DNA of 64,000 bases from Streptomyces sp. NK15101 (lineage in GTDB: Bacteria; Actinomycetota; Actinomycetes; Streptomycetales; Streptomycetaceae), in NCBI RefSeq assembly GCF_020400725.1, contig NZ_JAINVG010000022.1:31313-95312 (forward strand), in the 5' to 3' direction. How positions within the stretch are numbered: position 1 is the first letter of the stretch; every line of letters begins with the position of its first letter. A model generated the notes under the pieces. That model was given only the letters and a program-made list of their open reading frames with translations. It was not told the DNA's origin and ran no database searches. Below, piece after piece: positions 59,503 to 64,000 of this stretch. Position numbers and translations under genes: made by a program.

Positions 59503-60992
59503 CTGCCCGCCTCCTCGAAAAGACACTCGGCCACCAGGTCGACGCCCTCCGTGCCGACGGCCTTCGCCCTGACCATACGGCCCGGGGCCAGGTCGGGGCT
59601 CGTACCGTCGGCCGTGGTGAGAAACACCTGGCCGTCGGTCTCGGGCGCCTGGTGGGCGGCGCGGCCGATCCAGCCGTCCTCCTCGTCGAAGGACTCGACG
59701 AGTACTTCCAGGGTCTCCCCGAGGCGCTCCTCCGCGCGCTGCGCGGTGAGCTCCTCGGCGAGCCGGGAGAGGTGGGCGAGCCGCTCGTCGACGACGTCCT
59801 GGGCGAGCTTGTGCTCGTACGTGGCGGCCTCGGTGCCGTCCTCGTCGGAGTAGCCGAAGACGCCGATGGCGTCGAGGCGGGCGTGGGTGACGAAGCGTTC
59901 CAGCTCGGCGAAGTCCGCCTCGGTCTCGCCGGGGAAGCCGACGATGAAGTTGGACCTGGCACCGGCCGTGGGGGCCTTGGAGCGGATGGTCTCCAGGAGC
60001 TCCAGGAAGCGGTCGGTGTCGCCGAAGCGGCGCATGGCCCGCAGCACGTCCGGGGCGCTGTGCTGGAAGGACAGGTCGAAGTAGGGCACGACCTTCTCGG
60101 TCGACGTGAGGACGTCGATGAGGCCCGGGCGCATCTCGGCCGGCTGGAGGTAGCTGACGCGGACGCGCTCGATGCCGTCCACCGAGGCCAGCTCGGGCAG
60201 CAGGCTCTCCAGGAGGCGGATGTCGCCGAGGTCCTTGCCGTAGGAGGTGTTGTTCTCGGAGACCAGCATGACCTCCTTGACGCCCTGCTCGGCGAGCCAG
60301 CGCGTCTCGTTCAGCACGTCCGAGGGGCGGCGCGAGACGAAGGAGCCCCGGAAGGAGGGGATGGCGCAGAAGGAGCAGCGGCGGTCGCAGCCGGAGGCCA
60401 GCTTCACGGAGGCGACGGGGCTGGTGTCCAGGCGGCGGCGGAGGGGGGCGCGGGGGCCGGAGGCGGGCGCGATCCCCTCGGGCAGGTCGGCCGGGGCGTC
60501 GGTGGGCGCCTCCGCGGCGTCGCCGTGTCCCGGCAGGGCCACGGCCGCGGCGGCCTCCTGGCGCTCCACGGGGGACAGCGGCAGCAGCTTGCGCCGGTCA
60601 CGCGGGGTGTGGGCCTCGACACTGCCACCGCTGAGGATGGTCTGGAGGCGGTTGGAGATGTCGGCGTAGTCGTCGAAGCCGAGGACGCCGTCGGCCTCCG
60701 GGAGGGCCTCGGCGAGCTCCTTGCCGTACCGCTCGGCCATGCAGCCGACGGCGACGACGGCCTGGGTCCTGCCGTGGTCCTTCAGATCATTGGCTTCGAG
60801 GAGGGCGTCGACGGAGTCCTTCTTGGCGGCCTCGACGAACCCACAGGTGTTGACGACGGCGACGTCCGCTTCCTCGGCGTTCTCGACGAGCTCCCAGCCG
60901 TCCGCTGCCAAGCGGCCTGCGAGCTCCTCCGAGTCCACCTCGTTACGGGCGCAGCCAAGAGTGACAAGGGCGACGGTACGGCGTTCGGGCAT
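59499..60992 (-). CDS. rimO: ribosomal protein S12 methylthiotransferase RimO
   Basis: A 497-residue radical-SAM methylthiotransferase modifying the conserved Asp of ribosomal protein S12. N-terminal [13 protein letters not shown] with Cys14, [10 protein letters not shown] and VGCMAERYG carry the first cluster. [18 protein letters not shown] is the CxxxCxxC radical-SAM site. A TRAM domain ends the protein. An insertion around residues 155-200 (Ala/Pro/Asp-rich) is typical for streptomycetes. [11 protein letters not shown] distinguishes it from MiaB. Confidence 0.96.
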   Translation of the reverse strand: MPERRTVALVTLGCARNEVDSEELAGRLAADGWELVENAEEADVAVVNTCGFVEAAKKDSVDALLEANDLKDHGRTQAVVAVGCMAERYGKELAEALPEADGVLGFDDYADISNRLQTILSGGSVEAHTPRDRRKLLPLSPVERQEAAAAVALPGHGDAAEAPTDAPADLPEGIAPASGPRAPLRRRLDTSPVASVKLASGCDRRCSFCAIPSFRGSFVSRRPSDVLNETRWLAEQGVKEVMLVSENNTSYGKDLGDIRLLESLLPELASVDGIERVRVSYLQPAEMRPGLIDVLTSTEKVVPYFDLSFQHSAPDVLRAMRRFGDTDRFLELLETIRSKAPTAGARSNFIVGFPGETEADFAELERFVTHARLDAIGVFGYSDEDGTEAATYEHKLAQDVVDERLAHLSRLAEELTAQRAEERLGETLEVLVESFDEEDGWIGRAAHQAPETDGQVFLTTADGTSPDLAPGRMVRAKAVGTEGVDLVAECLFEEAGR

Positions 60993-61070
60993 GGACTCAA
61001 GACTACTTCGTCCCGGCCGTTCCCCCGTCGCGCAGGGTTCACCTGCGCGACGGAGGTCACATCACGGGGC

Positions 61071-61898
61071 TCAGCCGGCCTCGGGGTCGCCCTTGGTGTA
61101 GCTGAGCCGCTCGACCTGGCCGGATTCGAACTTGTCGGCGAGCTTCTTGCCGTTCACGTAGAGCTCGATCGCACCGGCGTTGCCGAGGACCAGGTCCACG
61201 CGCTCCTCGTCCTGGAAGGTCTTGGACTCGCCCTTGAGGAGGAGACCGTCGAAGAGGAGCTTGCCGTCGTGCGCCTTGGCCGAGATCCAGCTCTTGTCGT
61301 CGATCGCGGAGAGCTTGACCGTGACCTTGTCCTGCGGGACCGCGGCGATCGCGCTCTCGGTGGGCTTGGGCGCGGCGGGCTTGACCGGCTTCGGCTTGGC
61401 CGCGGAGGTGGCCTTCTCCGGGGCGGGCGCCGGGCCGCCGTCGGCCGCGGTGGTCCCCTTGGGGGCCTCGTTGCCGTTGAACATCGTGAAGCCGACGAAA
61501 CCGACGACGGCGACGATGGCCGCGACCATCGCGGCGGTCCAGTTGGGCCGGCGCGGCTCGGGGCGGATACGTTCCGCCTCGAAGAGCGGGGCGGCGGGGG
61601 TGGGCGTGGGGCGGCCGCCGTGCTCGGCGTCGTACTGCTCGATCAGCGGAGCCGGATCGAGGCCGACGGCGCGCGCGAGGGTACGGATGTGGCCGCGTGC
61701 GTAGACGTCGCCGCCACAGCGCGAGAAGTCGTCCTCCTCGATCGCGTGCACGATCGGAATCCGGACACGGGTGGAGGCACTGACCTCTTCGACGGTGAGA
61801 CCGGCGGCGATTCGGGCCTGCTGGAGAGCGCGACCGATCGAGTCCCGGTCGTCTGCCGGGAAGGTCCGGTCGTCTTCGGGGGAGTTGCCGATGGACAC
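61071..61898 (-). CDS. RodZ-like HTH membrane protein
   Basis: A 275-residue protein: N-terminal XRE-type helix-turn-helix (DSIGRALQQARIAAGLTVEE, VSASTRVRIPIVHAIEEDDF), a single transmembrane segment (NWTAAMVAAIVAVVGFVGFT, about residues 122-141), a Pro/Ala/Lys-rich linker and a C-terminal DUF4115 domain (AIELYVNGKKLADKF). This is the RodZ layout that links DNA-binding-like cytoplasmic domains to cell-shape proteins. GTG 61898 was chosen; AAAGGCG lies upstream, and longer starts are possible. It lies between rimO and ftsK. Confidence 0.9.
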   Translation of the reverse strand: MSIGNSPEDDRTFPADDRDSIGRALQQARIAAGLTVEEVSASTRVRIPIVHAIEEDDFSRCGGDVYARGHIRTLARAVGLDPAPLIEQYDAEHGGRPTPTPAAPLFEAERIRPEPRRPNWTAAMVAAIVAVVGFVGFTMFNGNEAPKGTTAADGGPAPAPEKATSAAKPKPVKPAAPKPTESAIAAVPQDKVTVKLSAIDDKSWISAKAHDGKLLFDGLLLKGESKTFQDEERVDLVLGNAGAIELYVNGKKLADKFESGQVERLSYTKGDPEAG

Positions 61899-62135
61899 GA
61901 GAGCGCCTTTCGAGCGTGTAGCCACCTGCTGGACGTTCAGTCTATGGGTGGTACGAAAGGGTGGGGCAACCGGGCGGGTGCTGTTTGTACGCCATGAGGC
62001 TGGGACATCCTGCTGTCCCTTCCTCCAACTTGACGTACGGCCAGGGGAAACGGTTGCCCACCGTTCCCTTACGAGTGAGTCTCGGGCTGATCTCGATCGG
62101 GTACCCGGCCCCGGAGGAGCCACACCCGACGGGCC
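61899..62135. promoter_or_regulatory. spacer between ftsK and rodZ-like gene
   Basis: About 237 bases. On the minus strand a short GGGACA/TGTCCC hairpin (around 62004-62022) follows ftsK by some 115 bases, and TAGACT near 61939 could be a -10 for the rodZ-like gene. Both are weak calls. Confidence 0.35.
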
Positions 62136-64000
62136 CTACTCCCCCGACTCCCCCCGGATCACGGCGAGGACGCCGTCCAGTTCGTCCGGCTTGACGAGCA
62201 CGTCCCGCGCCTTCGAACCCTCGCTCGGTCCGACGATGTTCCGCGACTCCATCAGGTCCATCAGCCGACCGGCCTTCGCGAAGCCCACGCGCAGCTTCCG
62301 CTGGAGCATCGAGGTGGAGCCGAACTGGGTCGAGACGACCAGCTCGGCGGCCTGGCACAGCAGGTCGAGGTCGTCGCCGATGTCCTCGTCGATCTCCTTC
62401 TTCTGCTTGGTGCCGACGGTGACGTCGTCCCGGAAGACGGGCGTCATCTGGTCCTTGCAGTGCTGCACGACGGCCGCGACCTCGGCCTCGGTGACGAACG
62501 CGCCCTGCATGCGGACGGGCTTGTTGGCGCCCATCGGCAGGAAGAGGCCGTCGCCCTTGCCGATGAGCTTCTCGGCGCCGGGCTGGTCCAGGATGACCCG
62601 GCTGTCGGCGAGCGAGGAGGTGGCGAACGCGAGCCGCGAGGGCACGTTCGCCTTGATCAGGCCGGTGACGACGTCCACGGACGGCCGCTGGGTGGCGAGC
62701 ACGAGGTGGATGCCGGCGGCGCGGGCCAACTGGGTGATGCGGACGATCGAGTCCTCGACGTCGCGCGGCGCGACCATCATCAGGTCGGCCAGCTCGTCGA
62801 CGATCACCAGGAGGTACGGGTACGGGTTGAGCTCGCGCTCGCTGCCCTCGGGCAGCTTGATCTTGCCGTCCCGGACGGCCTGGTTGAAGTCGTCGATGTG
62901 CCGGTAGCCGAAGGCGGCCAGGTCGTCGTAGCGCAGGTCCATCTCGCGCACGACCCACTGGAGCGCCTCGGCGGCCTTCTTGGGGTTGGTGATGATCGGG
63001 GTGATCAGGTGCGGGATGCCCTCGTAGGCGGTGAGCTCGACCCGCTTGGGGTCGACGAGCACCATCCGGACGTCCTCCGGGGTCGCCCTTATCATGATCG
63101 ACGTGATCAGGCAGTTGATGCACGAGGACTTTCCGGAGCCCGTGGCACCGGCGACCAGGACGTGCGGCATCTTCGCCAGGTTGGCCATCACGTAGCCGCC
63201 CTCGACGTCCTTGCCGAGCGCGACCAGCATCGGGTGGTCGTCCCCGGCCGCGTCCGCGAGCCGCAGCACGTCCCCCAGGTTGACCATCTCGCGGTCGCTG
63301 TTCGGGATCTCGATGCCGACCGCGGACTTCCCGGGGATCGGCGAGATGATCCGCACGTCGGGCGAGGCCACGGCGTAGGCGATGTTCTTGGTCAGGGCCG
63401 TGATCTTCTCGACCTTCACGGCCGGGCCGAGCTCGACCTCGTACCGCGTGACCGTCGGACCGCGGGTGAAGCCGGTGACGGCCGCGTCGACCTTGAATTC
63501 GACGAAGACGTTGGAGAGCGCGTCGACGACCGCGTCGTTGGCGGCGCTGCGGGTCTTGCCGGGGCCGCCGCGCTCCAGGAGGTCGAGCGAGGGCAGGGAG
63601 TACGTGATGTCGCCCGCGAGCTGGAGCTGCTCGGCCCGGGGCGGCAGGTCGGTCGGCTCGGGCGCCGGCTTCGTCAGGTCGGGCACGCCACTGCCGGAAC
63701 GGTCTCCTCCGCGGGCCGGCGGCACGGGCGCGGCCTTCTCGGCGGCGTCGGCGACCGAGGCGGCTGAAGCGGCCACGGCGGTGTTCCGCTCGGCGGTGAC
63801 GTCCTTGGTCAGGTCGGCGACGATCGGCGAGGGCGGCATGCCGTTCAGCACGGCGCCGTCGAGCGCGGCGGCGGCCGCCGCGGCGACGTCCACCGGGTCC
63901 AGGCCGGAGCCGAAGTCGTCCCGCCCGGAGCTCCGGCGGGCCGCGCGGCCGCGCCGCCCCGCCGGCTCCGCCCCGGCCCCCTGCTTGACCGGCTCGCCGG
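62136..64000 (-). CDS. ftsK: DNA translocase FtsK/SpoIIIE (3' part, truncated by the window)
   Basis: The C-terminal 621 codons or so of the septal DNA pump that clears chromosomes at division and sporulation; the gene continues beyond 64000. The Ala/Pro-rich linker is followed by the alpha domain, then the motor: Walker [15 protein letters not shown], Walker [15 protein letters not shown], and [20 protein letters not shown]. The gamma winged-helix ([20 protein letters not shown]) recognises KOPS-like sites. It ends with [15 protein letters not shown]. The membrane domain is outside the window. Confidence 0.96.
   Translation of the reverse strand, partial: GEPVKQGAGAEPAGRRGRAARRSSGRDDFGSGLDPVDVAAAAAAALDGAVLNGMPPSPIVADLTKDVTAERNTAVAASAASVADAAEKAAPVPPARGGDRSGSGVPDLTKPAPEPTDLPPRAEQLQLAGDITYSLPSLDLLERGGPGKTRSAANDAVVDALSNVFVEFKVDAAVTGFTRGPTVTRYEVELGPAVKVEKITALTKNIAYAVASPDVRIISPIPGKSAVGIEIPNSDREMVNLGDVLRLADAAGDDHPMLVALGKDVEGGYVMANLAKMPHVLVAGATGSGKSSCINCLITSIMIRATPEDVRMVLVDPKRVELTAYEGIPHLITPIITNPKKAAEALQWVVREMDLRYDDLAAFGYRHIDDFNQAVRDGKIKLPEGSERELNPYPYLLVIVDELADLMMVAPRDVEDSIVRITQLARAAGIHLVLATQRPSVDVVTGLIKANVPSRLAFATSSLADSRVILDQPGAEKLIGKGDGLFLPMGANKPVRMQGAFVTEAEVAAVVQHCKDQMTPVFRDDVTVGTKQKKEIDEDIGDDLDLLCQAAELVVSTQFGSTSMLQRKLRVGFAKAGRLMDLMESRNIVGPSEGSKARDVLVKPDELDGVLAVIRGESGE

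Noticed and set aside
1..64000. tRNA or rRNA genes
   Set aside because: No cloverleaf or rRNA landmark was recognised by eye; a covariance scan could still find one.

Overview
The window is chromosomal DNA of a Streptomyces or very close actinomycete. GC is very high and nearly every gene shows strong third-position GC bias. Many starts are GTG and many neighbours overlap by ATGA or GTGA. The gene order is the familiar Streptomyces neighbourhood running from dapF and miaA/miaB through gluABCD, recX-recA and lhr-nei to clgR-cinA-pgsA-rimO-rodZ-ftsK. No tRNA, rRNA, CRISPR array, transposase or origin was found.

Layout. 1-8704 is conserved: a sliver of an unknown gene, dapF, a small membrane protein, miaA, an 85-residue antitoxin-like protein, a LigB-like protein, miaB, a DedA protein and a histidine kinase/LuxR regulator pair. 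8773-26595 is an accessory block. 27449-34218 holds a TAXI binding protein, an OmpR-type two-component pair and the gluABCD glutamate ABC transporter. 34443-37313 holds a flavin monooxygenase, a cysteine-rich leader peptide, cysteine dioxygenase and rhodanese. 37568-39272 is recX-recA. 39436-50342 holds hydrolases, a NarL-type pair, a compact cytochrome bd-like pair, an AI-2E-type permease, DUF3046, AzlCD and an AraC regulator. 50433-57568 holds the Lhr helicase, an endonuclease VIII-like glycosylase, an SDR and a small membrane protein. 57817-64000 holds clgR, cinA, pgsA, rimO, rodZ and the 3' part of ftsK.

The main discovery candidate is the accessory block. It encodes a second glutamyl-tRNA synthetase, HemA, HemL and HemB: every step from glutamate to porphobilinogen, but no HemC or HemD. 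The hem genes are tightly linked (hemB-hemA-ADP-forming acyl-CoA synthetase-hemL, joined by a 4-nt gap and two 4-nt overlaps). Upstream on the same strand lie an Asp/Glu-racemase-fold protein with no cysteine at all, an FAD monooxygenase, a maleate-isomerase-like protein missing one of its two cysteines, a tautomerase and a YCII-LuxR fusion. Next to them are a DMT exporter, a LysR regulator, a luciferase-like oxidoreductase and an MFS exporter. My inference is a dedicated pathway that makes porphobilinogen (or 5-aminolevulinate) and turns it into a specialised pyrrole-derived product. I do not recognise it as a described system. HemB also lacks the usual zinc cysteines.

A second notable signal is a composite intergenic repeat of about 250-300 bp, present in opposite orientations about 51 kb apart (4126-4443 and 55258-55551). 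Several short tandem arrays lie between genes. Start codons were moved inside many open frames on ribosome-binding-site and family evidence; these choices are stated in each entry.
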